27,744 bases of DNA from an uncultured Lachnospiraceae bacterium (GCA_910588535.1 CAJUOO010000047.1:1-27744); one strand, 5' to 3'; counted from the stretch's first letter, positions 14,655-23,103 are shown. The notes: generated by a model not told the origin, from the sequence alone. Numbers and translations are program-made.

Positions 14655-16789
14655 TGAATAAGGAAATCAGGGGTGGGCTTACAGAGAAGCTTGCAGACTG
14701 GTCGTTTAATGCATGTCTTTGCCTAGAGGCTGTTGGGGAAGGGGACTATCAGCCTGTTTATGTAAATAAGGCATTTGAGCGCATGTTTGCCATTACAAGT
14801 GAAGAGCTTAGCAGAAGAACTTTTTGCGAGACGCTAAGTCTAAAATATGGAGAGAAGGGGTTGGATAATTTTCGCAGGCTTGTCGAAGGGATTTCTGGCA
14901 CGGAGGAGCCACAGATGGAAGTCTTTTATGATGAGCTTAAGAAGCTGTATCTTCGTGTGTTGTGTTTTGCTGCAGCGGAAGGGTATCTCTGTCTGATTCT
15001 TCTTGATATAACAGGGATTGAACGATCAAGGGAAAAGGTGGAGAGACTATATGAGGAGCTATCTGCATCTGAGCAGGAACTTCGCTATCAATTGGATTTG
15101 CTTTCTATCACACAGAGTAATTTGGATGAGATTAAGCGGATCTATCGACTTGTGAGTGAAAATTCCACAGATGGATTTGTATATTATCATTACTTTACAA
15201 AGATGGCTCTGACATCCAACCGATGGCTCGATATGTTTCCAGTGTCCGAGGAGAATATCGGCAATCTGGAGGAGGTGGCTTCTTATCTGGAGGAAAGCTT
15301 TCAGGGTGACTATATAGAGCAGTGGAAGCGAACGGTGAGGGAGCAGAAGACGACAGAACGATTTTTATATCAGCTTAAAAAGGATAATGAGTGGGTTTCC
15401 CAGATAAGCTGGTTTTGGTATGATGAGAGGGGCGTGCTGAAGGAGAGCGTGTCCTTTTGTCAAGATATCACTTATGAAAAGCTGCAGCACAAGGAGCTGG
15501 AAAAGCTTACCTATTACGACAGCTTTACGGAGGTCTATAATCGCAATTATTTTATTCAATGGCTGGGGGAGCAGATTGAGGCGGCGAGAAAAGACATGAG
15601 CCTTGTTCAGATGCTTTTTGTAGATATTGATCATTTTAAATGGGTCAATGACAGGCTGGGGATTCAGATTGCAGATGAGCTGCTCTTAAAGGTTGCTGCC
15701 ATTATACAGCAATATGAGTCTGACACCACAAAGGCAGCACGGTTTAGTAGCGATGAATTTGTGATAGGGATCAAGCAGTCGCTGGCCAATGATACCGCGG
15801 ACGAGGTTGCAAAAAGAATACAAGATAATCTAAAGACGCCGATTCTTTTGAGCAATGGAATGAGCTATTATGTCACGGTCAGCATTGGCATAGCGGAGTG
15901 TGATCAAGAGATTCAGGATGCGGCGGATTTAATTCGCGCGGCGGATCTGGCTATGATGGAGGCAAAGAAGACAGGAAGGAATATGATCAAGCACTATGAG
16001 CCTTATATGGTTGCGGGCTTTGTCGGGGAGGCGGATTTGGAGCAGAAGCTTCAGTCGGCTGTGGAGAAGGGGGGCTTCTATCTGTTGTATCAGCCGCAGT
16101 ATTCTTCCATGACAGAGGAGCTTCGGGGTGTGGAAGCTTTGGTTCGCTGGCATGATGGCGAGCTTGGGAATATCAGCCCTGCTTTATTTATCCCGATTGC
16201 GGAGGGCAATGGAACCATTTGCAAGATAGGAGATTTTGTGATACGGGAGGCATTGAGGACGCTGGGAAGATGGATTCAGGAATATGATTATCAGGGGATA
16301 ATGTCAATTAATATTTCTGCCGTCCAATTTAGGGATGGAGAATTTCTTCATACACTACAATACTACTCAGGTATGTATAATGTAAATGCTCATCAAATTG
16401 AGATAGAGCTTACAGAAAGTGTATTTATCGACAATCTGGACGAGACAGTGAAGCTTATCAATAAGTTGAGAGAGTTAGGCTATCGTGTGTCGTTAGACGA
16501 TTTTGGGACAGGATACTCATCGCTTTCTTACTTGCGCATGGTTCCAATTGATACATTAAAGATAGATCGATCCTTTATCACAGAACTTTCAAGAGAGAAA
16601 AACACGACAATTATCACAAGCAGCATTATAGAGATGGCGGAGAAGTTAGGTCTTGAGGTGATTGCGGAGGGAGTGGAGGAGCGGGAGCAGCTCGAATTTT
16701 TAAAAGAATATCAATGTGGGACTATACAGGGGTATCTATTAGGGCGTCCACTGCCCAGAGAGTCTGTGGAGGAAATTTTAAATAGATAA
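14651..16789 (+). CDS. PAS-GGDEF-EAL protein, probable c-di-GMP phosphodiesterase with degenerate GGDEF
   Basis: 712 aa, no membrane segment or signal peptide. A PAS-like region (about 15-125), a coiled linker (125-165), a second PAS-like region (about 165-280), a GGDEF domain (285-450) and an EAL domain (460-710). The GGDEF motif reads SSDEF (366-370) and no RxxD inhibitory site precedes it, so cyclase activity is doubtful and a GTP-sensing role is possible. The EAL domain keeps its key residues: EALVRW (495-500), Asn554, Glu586/Glu589 in ELTES, DDFGTGYSS (616-624), Lys637, Glu673 and Gln693. It should therefore hydrolyse c-di-GMP to pGpG. The start overlaps the nucleotidase stop as ATGA; a second ATG at 14654 has better spacing to GGGAG. 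What the PAS regions sense is not visible. Confidence 0.93.
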   Translation: MMNKEIRGGLTEKLADWSFNACLCLEAVGEGDYQPVYVNKAFERMFAITSEELSRRTFCETLSLKYGEKGLDNFRRLVEGISGTEEPQMEVFYDELKKLYLRVLCFAAAEGYLCLILLDITGIERSREKVERLYEELSASEQELRYQLDLLSITQSNLDEIKRIYRLVSENSTDGFVYYHYFTKMALTSNRWLDMFPVSEENIGNLEEVASYLEESFQGDYIEQWKRTVREQKTTERFLYQLKKDNEWVSQISWFWYDERGVLKESVSFCQDITYEKLQHKELEKLTYYDSFTEVYNRNYFIQWLGEQIEAARKDMSLVQMLFVDIDHFKWVNDRLGIQIADELLLKVAAIIQQYESDTTKAARFSSDEFVIGIKQSLANDTADEVAKRIQDNLKTPILLSNGMSYYVTVSIGIAECDQEIQDAADLIRAADLAMMEAKKTGRNMIKHYEPYMVAGFVGEADLEQKLQSAVEKGGFYLLYQPQYSSMTEELRGVEALVRWHDGELGNISPALFIPIAEGNGTICKIGDFVIREALRTLGRWIQEYDYQGIMSINISAVQFRDGEFLHTLQYYSGMYNVNAHQIEIELTESVFIDNLDETVKLINKLRELGYRVSLDDFGTGYSSLSYLRMVPIDTLKIDRSFITELSREKNTTIITSSIIEMAEKLGLEVIAEGVEEREQLEFLKEYQCGTIQGYLLGRPLPRESVEEILNR

Positions 16790-16803
16790 ATATTTATTTT
16801 TGT

Positions 16804-16831
16804 TTTACAAATAGGCTATGTGTGGTATGAT
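16804..16831 (+). promoter_or_regulatory. Promoter of glnS
   Basis: TTTACA (16804-16809), 16 nt, TATGAT (16826-16831) with an extended -10 (TGG just upstream). It starts only 15 bp after the EAL gene stop and separates glnS from the galM operon. Confidence 0.65.
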
Positions 16832-16869
16832 ATAGGAAAAAAGATACAGTCCGCAGGAGGAAGACAGAG

Positions 16870-18543
16870 ATGGAAGAGAATGTTATGGAAAAGGAAGTTG
16901 TTTCTAAAAATTTTATTGAGCAGATAATAGAGAAGGATCTGGAAGATGGCTGTTATGATCACATCCAGACCAGATTTCCACCTGAGCCTAACGGTTATCT
17001 TCATATTGGACATGCAAAATCAATTTTGTTGAATTATGGGTTAGCACAGAAATATCATGGAAAGTTTAACCTGCGCTTTGATGATACCAATCCCACAAAG
17101 GAAAAGACAGAATTTGTTCATTCGATTATAGAGGATGCGAAGTGGCTGGGAGCAGATTGGGAGGACAGGCTTTTCTTTGCTTCTGATTATTTTGAACAGA
17201 TGTACGAGGCTGCTGTTAAGCTGATTCAGAAGGGAAAAGCTTATGTATGTGATCTGTCTGCCGATGAGATCAAGCAATATCGAGGTACCTTGACAGAGCC
17301 GGGAAAAAACAGTCCTTATAGAGAGAGAACAGTGGAGGAGAATCTTGAGCTGTTTGAAAATATGAAAAATGGCATGTATAAGGATGGTGAGAAGGTGCTT
17401 CGCGCCAAGATTGATATGGCTTCCCCTAATATCAATATGCGAGATCCTGTCATCTATCGTGTCGCGCGCATGACGCATCATAATACGGGAGATAAGTGGT
17501 GTATTTATCCGATGTATGATTTTGCCCATCCGATTGAGGATGCGATTGAGAAGGTGACACATTCGATCTGCACGTTGGAATTTGAAGATCACAGACCGCT
17601 CTACGACTGGGTGGTAAACGAGCTTGAGTATCCCAATCCGCCAAAACAGATTGAGTTTGCGAAATTATATCTCACGGATGTTGTGACGGGTAAGCGGTAT
17701 ATTAAGAAGCTGGTGGAGGACGGAATTGTGGATGGTTGGGACGATCCGCGCTTAGTGTCTGTGGCGGCACTTCGAAGAAGAGGCTTTACGCCAGAATCCA
17801 TTCGGAATTTTGTTGAGCTGGTGGGTGTGTCGAAGGCAAATAGTTCTGTAGATTATGCGATGCTTGAATATTGTATCCGTGAGGACCTAAAGCTCAAGGT
17901 TCCCCGCATGATGGCCGTGCTTGATCCGATCAAGCTTGTGATTGACAATTATCCCGAGGATGTTACAGAGCAGATCGAGGCGCCGAATAATCAGGAGAAG
18001 GAAGATATGGGCAGCCGCACACTTCCATTTGGAAGGGAGCTTTATATTGAGCGAGAAGATTTTATGGAAGAGCCTCCTAAGAAATACTTTCGCATGTTTC
18101 CGGGCAATGTGGTGCGCTTGATGTATGCATATATCGTCACATGCACAGGATGCGAGAAGGATGAGGCAGGCAATGTGACGGTGGTTCACTGTACCTATGA
18201 CTCGCAGACCAAGGGCGGAAATGCAAGAGAAGGACAGAAAGTTAAGGGTACCATTCACTGGGTTTCCGTCAAGGATGCAGTGGAGGCAAAGGTGCGCCTT
18301 TATGAAAATATTATAGACGAAGAAAAGGGAAAGCTGAATGAGGATGGGACTCTTAATCTCAATCTAAATTCTCTAAGGGTGCTGGAAAAATGCTATCTGG
18401 AACCTAATTTGGCACATGCAGAGAAACTTATGAAATATCAATTTGTGAGAAATGGGTATTTTTGTGTGGATTCTAAGGATTCTACGGAGGATGCGTTGGT
18501 ATTAAATCGAATTGTTTCACTGAAAAGTTCGTTTAAGCTGTAA
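16870..18543 (+). CDS. glnS: Glutaminyl-tRNA synthetase
   Basis: 557 aa, essentially the E. coli length. Class I synthetase with PPEPNGYLHIGHAKS (37-51), whose HIGH motif is at 45-48, LRFDDTNP (68-75) and the anticodon-binding beta-barrels in the C-terminal half. It charges tRNA-Gln directly. The second ATP signature, usually VMSKR, reads VVTGKR (271-276): the motif Ser is replaced by Gly while Lys and Arg remain. AGGAGG lies 9 nt before the ATG. Many Firmicutes lack this enzyme and use GatCAB instead; its presence fits the Lachnospiraceae, where I recall it as common. A DUF2225 gene follows 34 bp later and may be cotranscribed. Confidence 0.97.
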   Translation: MEENVMEKEVVSKNFIEQIIEKDLEDGCYDHIQTRFPPEPNGYLHIGHAKSILLNYGLAQKYHGKFNLRFDDTNPTKEKTEFVHSIIEDAKWLGADWEDRLFFASDYFEQMYEAAVKLIQKGKAYVCDLSADEIKQYRGTLTEPGKNSPYRERTVEENLELFENMKNGMYKDGEKVLRAKIDMASPNINMRDPVIYRVARMTHHNTGDKWCIYPMYDFAHPIEDAIEKVTHSICTLEFEDHRPLYDWVVNELEYPNPPKQIEFAKLYLTDVVTGKRYIKKLVEDGIVDGWDDPRLVSVAALRRRGFTPESIRNFVELVGVSKANSSVDYAMLEYCIREDLKLKVPRMMAVLDPIKLVIDNYPEDVTEQIEAPNNQEKEDMGSRTLPFGRELYIEREDFMEEPPKKYFRMFPGNVVRLMYAYIVTCTGCEKDEAGNVTVVHCTYDSQTKGGNAREGQKVKGTIHWVSVKDAVEAKVRLYENIIDEEKGKLNEDGTLNLNLNSLRVLEKCYLEPNLAHAEKLMKYQFVRNGYFCVDSKDSTEDALVLNRIVSLKSSFKL

Positions 18544-18577
18544 GAGTCAGTGTCAAAAGGGGAAGGGTTGAGAGGGA

Positions 18578-19483
18578 ATGAGTGGTATATTTAAGGAATT
18601 GGAGCCCATGGGCTTGAAAAATGCCGATATCGCGGAGCAGTCCCTATTTGCAACAGGAAGAGGGGAGCGGGCAGAAAAGCAGAGTGACCAAGAGCTTAGG
18701 GAAAAAGCAGAGAAGGAAGCTAAGGAGTATGAGAAGGACAGTCTGTTTGATAAAAAATATGAATGTCCTATCTGCGATAACCGCTTTAAGGAAAGAACCG
18801 TGCGAACGGGAAAGACTCGCCTTCTCTCCACAGATACAGATCTGCGCCACAAATATAGAGCATTTGACCCGATTAAATATGATATTATTGTCTGTCCCAA
18901 GTGTGGTTATGCCGCTATGGGGCAGCGAAGCTTTGAAGGATTGTCCTCTCTTCAAAGAAAGCTTCTCAGAGAACAGGTTCAGGCTAATTTTAAGGGGTTG
19001 CCTCCCATGGATGAGATTTTCACCTATGATCAGGCAATTCTGCGCTATAAGCTTGCTTTGTATAGCTCCATTGTAAAGAGGAGCAAAGCGAGTGAGCGCG
19101 CTTATATGTGCTTGAAGATCGCGTGGCTGTTTCGCAGCAAACGCGAGGATATGAAACCGACGGAGGAGAAGTATGAAGAAAAGATATTAAAGTGTAGTAT
19201 GGAGGAGAAAAGTTATCTGGAAAAAGCGTACAAGGGCTTTGATACAGCAGTGCAGTCTGAGATGTTTCCCATCTGTGGAATGGATGAGATGACCTTTAAT
19301 TATCTATATGCGGATCTTTCCAGAAAAACTGGTAATATGGATATGGCAAAGAAGATGCTAGGCATGGTTCTTGTGTCAAAGTCCGCGACTTCTACTCTGA
19401 AGGATAAGGCGAGAACACTGAAGGAGATTATTCGAGAAGAGGAAGAGCAAAAGGAAGAGAAGCAAAATAAAAAATTAGGATAG
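18578..19483 (+). CDS. DUF2225 family zinc-ribbon-like protein
   Basis: 301 aa with the DUF2225 layout. A charged, Lys/Glu-rich N-terminal stretch (28-60) leads into two cysteine knuckles, CPIC (63-66) and CPKCGYA (106-112), which probably bind one zinc. The region from about 125 to 285 is predicted helical and TPR-like (repeated Ala/Leu/Tyr spacing, for example YLYADLSRKTGNMDMAKKML), and the tail is very charged. No signal peptide. GAGGG lies 1-2 nt and AAGGGG further upstream of the ATG. The next gene begins 4 bp after its stop, so the two are coupled. The function of DUF2225 is unknown to me. Confidence 0.85.
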   Translation: MSGIFKELEPMGLKNADIAEQSLFATGRGERAEKQSDQELREKAEKEAKEYEKDSLFDKKYECPICDNRFKERTVRTGKTRLLSTDTDLRHKYRAFDPIKYDIIVCPKCGYAAMGQRSFEGLSSLQRKLLREQVQANFKGLPPMDEIFTYDQAILRYKLALYSSIVKRSKASERAYMCLKIAWLFRSKREDMKPTEEKYEEKILKCSMEEKSYLEKAYKGFDTAVQSEMFPICGMDEMTFNYLYADLSRKTGNMDMAKKMLGMVLVSKSATSTLKDKARTLKEIIREEEEQKEEKQNKKLG

Positions 19484-19487
19484 GTGT

Positions 19488-20870
19488 ATGAATGATCTGA
19501 TAATTCCTCTGGACAACAGTTCCAGAGAGCCTATATATGAACAGATTTATCGGTATATAAAAGAGGAGATCCGCAATGGAAGCCTGCCCTTTCACGGCAG
19601 GCTTCCTTCGACAAGAGCACTTGCAAGACATATGCAGATAAGCAGAAGTACAGTAGATATGGCATATGCGCAGCTAACGGCAGAAGGGTATCTGGAGGCT
19701 GTTCCCTGCAAGGGCTATTATGTGGCGCAGATGGATGAGCTTTTTGTATCTCCAAGACAACAGCCTGATCCAGAAGACAATCAGGTGAATGTAAAAGTTG
19801 AGTATCGATATGATTTTTCCCCAAGAGGCATTGATCTGAGAAGCTTTCCCTATAATGTCTGGCGAAGGCTGACCAAAAATACATTGATTGATGATAAGCG
19901 AGAGATCTTTGAGCTTGGAGATCCGAAGGGAGATTACGCACTGAGAAATATGATCTGTCAGTATCTGCATCAGGCGAGAGGGGTGAATTGTTCACCAGAG
20001 CAGATGGTGATTGGTGCGGGGAATGAATATCTTCTTATGCGCCTTAGTCAGCTTCTGCCGTCGGGATGCCAGATTGCGATGGAAAATCCCACTTATAGGC
20101 AGGCTTATCGCATATTGTGCGGGTTGGGGCATAAGGTGGTGCCCGTGCCTATGGATGAGGGCGGCATGGAGATAGAGGCGCTGGAAAAAAGTGGTGCAAT
20201 GTTGAGTTATGTAATGCCCTCACACCAATATCCTCTTGGAATTGTGATGCCAATTAAGAGGCGGTTGGAGCTTTTGGCGTGGGCGGCGAAGGGAGAGCGC
20301 TATATAATAGAGGACGATTATGACAGTGAATTTCGCTATAGAGGTATGCCGATACCATCCCTTCAGGGAGTTGACAGAAAAGATTGTGTGATCTATATTG
20401 GAACATTTTCAAAATCTGTAGCTCCGGCAATCCGCATCAGCTATATGGTGTTGCCACATGCTCTGTTAAAGCGCTTTGAAAGCTATAATTACTACTCCTC
20501 CACTGTATCACGCATCGATCAGACGGTGATGGAAAGCTTTATTAGCGAGGGACATTTTGAGAGACATTTAAACCGTATGCGGACGATCTATAAGAATAAG
20601 CATGATGTGTTGATGAATGAGTTAAAAGATTTTAGTGATTTTTCCATATCAGGCGAGAATGCAGGACTTCACCTGTTACTTACTGGGTCCAGAGAGGAGC
20701 AGGAGTTAATTGAGCTTGCCGCAAGGCAGGATGTGCGGGTGTATGGGTTATCAGATTATTATATAACGGACACAGGGCGGCAGCATAAAACGGTAGTTCT
20801 TGGCTACGCCAATATGACAGAGGAAGAGATCAAAGAGGGAGCAGCACATCTAAAGGAGGCATGGAGATGA
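19488..20870 (+). CDS. MocR/PdxR-type GntR regulator with aminotransferase-like domain
   Basis: 460 aa. A GntR winged helix (1-78; motifs REPIYEQIY, LPSTRALA, ISRSTV and GYLEAVPCKGYYV) is fused to a type I aminotransferase-fold domain (105-460). Pyridoxal-phosphate binding residues are intact: Asp277 in EDDYDSEF, Lys309 in GTFSK and Arg316 in the following helix. MocR proteins use PLP as sensor and cofactor; PdxR members activate pdxST. No vitamin B6 gene lies in the window, so the target is unknown. It is translationally linked to the upstream DUF2225 gene (4-bp gap) and overlaps the DUF6062 gene, and may regulate its own operon. A catalytic aminotransferase role is less likely given the winged helix. 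Confidence 0.93.
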   Translation: MNDLIIPLDNSSREPIYEQIYRYIKEEIRNGSLPFHGRLPSTRALARHMQISRSTVDMAYAQLTAEGYLEAVPCKGYYVAQMDELFVSPRQQPDPEDNQVNVKVEYRYDFSPRGIDLRSFPYNVWRRLTKNTLIDDKREIFELGDPKGDYALRNMICQYLHQARGVNCSPEQMVIGAGNEYLLMRLSQLLPSGCQIAMENPTYRQAYRILCGLGHKVVPVPMDEGGMEIEALEKSGAMLSYVMPSHQYPLGIVMPIKRRLELLAWAAKGERYIIEDDYDSEFRYRGMPIPSLQGVDRKDCVIYIGTFSKSVAPAIRISYMVLPHALLKRFESYNYYSSTVSRIDQTVMESFISEGHFERHLNRMRTIYKNKHDVLMNELKDFSDFSISGENAGLHLLLTGSREEQELIELAARQDVRVYGLSDYYITDTGRQHKTVVLGYANMTEEEIKEGAAHLKEAWR

Positions 20871-21586
20871 AAGAGGAGCTGTATACAATACCGGTGAATG
20901 ACGCATTTCAGACAGAGTGTGAGTGCCCTGTCTGTGCCATGAGAGAGGTATTAGAGCAAAATGCGGTAGAATATACTATGGGTCCTAGCTATATGGAGGA
21001 TGACATTCGCATGGAGACGGATCGGATGGGTTTCTGCCAGAGGCATATGAAACAGATTTCTGATCAGAATAATAAGCTGGGGCTTGCTCTGGTGGTCAAG
21101 ACACATATGGATAAAATTATTAAAGATGTGGAGAAGGCAGGAGGACAGCGGGAGAAACCAAAGGGACTATTTAAAAAGCCATCACAGGACCCTGTGTCAT
21201 CGTATCTAAAGGAGCTGGAGAACTCCTGCTTTGTATGCAGCAGAATTGAAAACAGCTTTAAGCGTTATATCGCAACCATATTTTATCTCTGGAAACAGGA
21301 TGCAGCATTTCGAAAGATATATGAAGGCAGCAAGGGATTTTGTAATGAGCATTATCGGATCTTGATTGAGGAGGCACCAAGAGAACTTTCTGGAAGCAAT
21401 CTGACAGAGTTTCTTGCAGTGACAGATAGAATCTATCTTGCCAATATGCGACGTGTGCGTGATGATGTAGAATGGTTTATCAATAAATTTGACTATCGTT
21501 ATCAGGATGCTCCGTGGAAGAACTCAAGGGATGCCTTGCCAAGAGCACTGACGAAGCTAAACGGGATCATTGAAAAAGAAGGATAA
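20867..21586 (+). CDS. DUF6062 family protein with two CxxC/CxxH units
   Basis: 239 aa. Two similar metal-binding-like units can be seen: CPVC-containing CECPVC (18-23) with GFCQRH (55-60), and CFVC (121-124) with GFCNEH (157-162). Both have the order CxxC, about 32-34 residues, CxxH, which suggests an internal duplication and two zinc sites, or redox-active cysteines. The rest is helical and charged; no signal peptide. Start at 20867 is supported by GGAGG 7 nt upstream and by the ATGA overlap with the MocR stop; an in-frame ATG at 20861 is too close to the ribosome site. I recognise the family as DUF6062 of Clostridia; no function is known to me. Confidence 0.8.
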   Translation: MKEELYTIPVNDAFQTECECPVCAMREVLEQNAVEYTMGPSYMEDDIRMETDRMGFCQRHMKQISDQNNKLGLALVVKTHMDKIIKDVEKAGGQREKPKGLFKKPSQDPVSSYLKELENSCFVCSRIENSFKRYIATIFYLWKQDAAFRKIYEGSKGFCNEHYRILIEEAPRELSGSNLTEFLAVTDRIYLANMRRVRDDVEWFINKFDYRYQDAPWKNSRDALPRALTKLNGIIEKEG

Positions 21587-21645
21587 GTTTTTTGCAGAAG
21601 ACATTATCGGATCGTTTTTGTATCAAGCTGCTTGTACAGAAGAAA

Positions 21646-21673
21646 GGGAGATAGGGCGAGTCCCCTGTCTCCC
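21646..21673 (-). terminator. Strong hairpin at the 3' end of the minus-strand membrane-protein gene
   Basis: GGGAGATAGGG and CCCTGTCTCCC form an 11-bp stem with one G-U and a 6-nt loop. Read on the minus strand it is followed by TTTCTTCT, a weak T-run, so it is probably that gene's terminator. It may also stop plus-strand transcripts from DUF6062. Confidence 0.6.
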
Positions 21674-21691
21674 TGCTTGAATCGTGGTTGT

Positions 21692-21970
21692 TTACTGCTC
21701 TGGCTCAGTATTTTCAGATAAATCAGATGTTTCCGGCGCGTCTTCCGGTGTATCCAGAGGGATTGAGACATACTCCCGCTTAATGGAGACAGGCTGCTCT
21801 GGCTTCTCTGTCTTGTCATTCTCACTGGCTTCATCCTCAAAGTCGTTGAAATCCTCATCAAGGGATTTGCGGAAATCTTTGTATTTGGTAAAATAAGCGA
21901 CACAGCCTGCTATGGCAGCACCTGCGATCACTGTGGCTGTGAGGAATTTTCCAAAGTGTTTTTTGGACAT
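21692..21970 (-). CDS. Small membrane-anchored acidic protein
   Basis: 92 aa. A short basic N terminus (MSKKHFGK) precedes one hydrophobic segment (about 9-27, FLTATVIAGAAIAGCVAYF), then a strongly acidic, disordered-looking tail rich in Asp, Glu, Pro and Ser. The pattern suggests an N-in single-pass anchor with the acidic tail outside, or an uncleaved signal. AGGAG lies 8 nt before the ATG, which makes 21970 a better start than the longer in-frame ATG at 22045. It is convergent with the DUF6062 gene. I do not recognise the family; it has the look of the YtxH-type small membrane proteins but lacks their motif. Confidence 0.7.
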   Translation of the reverse strand: MSKKHFGKFLTATVIAGAAIAGCVAYFTKYKDFRKSLDEDFNDFEDEASENDKTEKPEQPVSIKREYVSIPLDTPEDAPETSDLSENTEPEQ

Positions 21971-22317
21971 GAAAGCAACTCCTTTCTTGTAGGAAATTTC
22001 TGCTGCAAAGTCCAGCTTGCAGATGATGCGGCTGGATTGTAACAAATTTCTTTATAGGAAATATTTCCAATATATCCTATTGTAATACGCTTTTGGAAAA
22101 AAGAAAAGCATTTTTTATGGTTTGAGACGGATAATCTTACATTTGAACCTCGCGAGCAACGAGCTGAGTGGCTGCTTGTAGGAATTTGGAAAATAAAGTG
22201 AGGGTAACATATCCCGCAGCTTGGATACATCACAAGTTGGATGTTCTGTCGGTTTGCTGCTGATTACGCAAATTCAGTGATAGAGTAAGGTTAATCTGAT
22301 TATTTGAGGGAAAGATA
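21971..22317. other. Intergenic region between divergent small genes
   Basis: No gene is supported in these 347 bp. On the minus strand TGTTACAAT (22044-22036) is a possible extended -10 promoter for the small membrane protein, with no clear -35. No convincing promoter is seen for the plus-strand DUF6171-like gene. A 6-bp stem GCTTTT/AAAAGC followed by TTTTTT (22089-22116) is too weak to call. Confidence 0.4.
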
Positions 22318-22599
22318 ATGATAGATAGTGAAATTCCAGTTTGCCTTTGCCAGATTCCTGCTAATCTGCAAAGGAGCCAGATGTATGAGTCAATCGCTTC
22401 TTATGTGAGAAATATACCAAAGGAGCAGCAGATTGAAGATGCTGCCTATGAAAAGCGTCTTGCCGTGTGCAGTGAATGTGAGGCGTTAGTGAATGGATTG
22501 ACCTGTAGATATTGTGGCTGCTTTGTGCTGGCGAGGGCGAGAAAGAGAAGTCAGAGCTGTCCTATGCCGGGAGGAGATCTCTGGAACAGTACAGAATAG
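22318..22599 (+). CDS. DUF6171-like small cysteine-rich protein
   Basis: 93 aa. Cysteines fall in three groups: CLC at 9-11, CSEC at 51-54, and CRYCGC at 63-68 with a final Cys81 in SCPMPGGDLW. The order CxxC-x8-CxxCGC with a trailing Cys-Pro suggests a small zinc ribbon. It matches my memory of DUF6171 in Lachnospiraceae (AVCxxCxxLxNGxCxxCGCFV). GAGGG lies 7 nt before the ATG. No signal peptide. It is 219 bp ahead of groES but the heat-shock genes have their own promoter. Function unknown. Confidence 0.75.
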   Translation: MIDSEIPVCLCQIPANLQRSQMYESIASYVRNIPKEQQIEDAAYEKRLAVCSECEALVNGLTCRYCGCFVLARARKRSQSCPMPGGDLWNSTE

Positions 22600-22615
22600 A
22601 GTCCAAATAATTAGG

Positions 22616-22727
22616 TATATTAAAAAAGTATAAAATATCAAAAATGGAAGAAAACGAGATAAATAGAGAATAATCGAAAAAATAAGAGAAAAATAGAGAA
22701 AACAATAAAAATAGACAAAAATGGAAA
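22616..22727 (+). other. Purine-rich A tract upstream of the groES promoter
   Basis: About 110 bp with very few C or T on the plus strand. The word AAATAGAGAA occurs twice (22659 and 22691 areas). It ends just before the groES -35 box and could be an UP-type or bendable region. No gene is supported. Confidence 0.4.
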
Positions 22728-22728
22728 C

Positions 22729-22757
22729 TTGCATAAAAGGGCATTAATCACTAATAT
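22729..22757 (+). promoter_or_regulatory. Promoter of groES-groEL
   Basis: TTGCAT (22729-22734), 17 nt, TAATAT (22752-22757). Predicted start near 22765, so CIRCE covers the first transcribed bases. Confidence 0.7.
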
Positions 22758-22768
22758 ATAACTATCGG

Positions 22769-22795
22769 TTAGCACTCGATGACAATGAGTGCTAA
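22769..22795. promoter_or_regulatory. CIRCE element (HrcA operator)
   Basis: TTAGCACTC-N9-GAGTGCTAA, a perfect 9-bp inverted repeat with the canonical 9-nt spacer. It is the binding site of the HrcA heat-shock repressor; hrcA itself is not in the window. Confidence 0.98.
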
Positions 22796-22818
22796 TAAAA
22801 TGAAGGAGGAAAATAGAG

Positions 22819-23103
22819 ATGAAATTAGTACCTTTAGGTGACAGAGTTGTATTAAAGCAGTTAGTAGCAGAAGAAACCACAAAGTCCGGCATTGTTCTGC
22901 CGGGTCAAGCAAAAGAGAAGCCACAGCAGGCGGAAGTAATTGCAGTAGGTCCCGGCGGAGTTGTGGACGGCAAGGAAGTTACCATGCAGGTAAAGGTAGG
23001 AGATCAGGTTATCTTCTCCAAGTATTCTGGTACAGAGGTAAAGATTGAGGAAGAGGAATACATTATTGTAAAGCAGAATGATATTTTGGCTGTTGTAGAA
23101 TAA
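22819..23103 (+). CDS. groES: Co-chaperonin GroES
   Basis: 94 aa, the normal length. It starts MKLVPLGDRVVLKQL and has the mobile-loop segment ETTKSGIVLPGQAKEKPQ (18-35) that contacts GroEL. AAGGAGG precedes the ATG. It caps the GroEL ring and assists cytoplasmic protein folding. It is under CIRCE/HrcA control with groEL 44 bp downstream. Confidence 0.98.
   Translation: MKLVPLGDRVVLKQLVAEETTKSGIVLPGQAKEKPQQAEVIAVGPGGVVDGKEVTMQVKVGDQVIFSKYSGTEVKIEEEEYIIVKQNDILAVVE

Noticed and set aside
22089..22116. Small plus-strand terminator-like hairpin
   Set aside because: The stem is only 6 bp, mostly A-T, and no plus-strand gene ends nearby.
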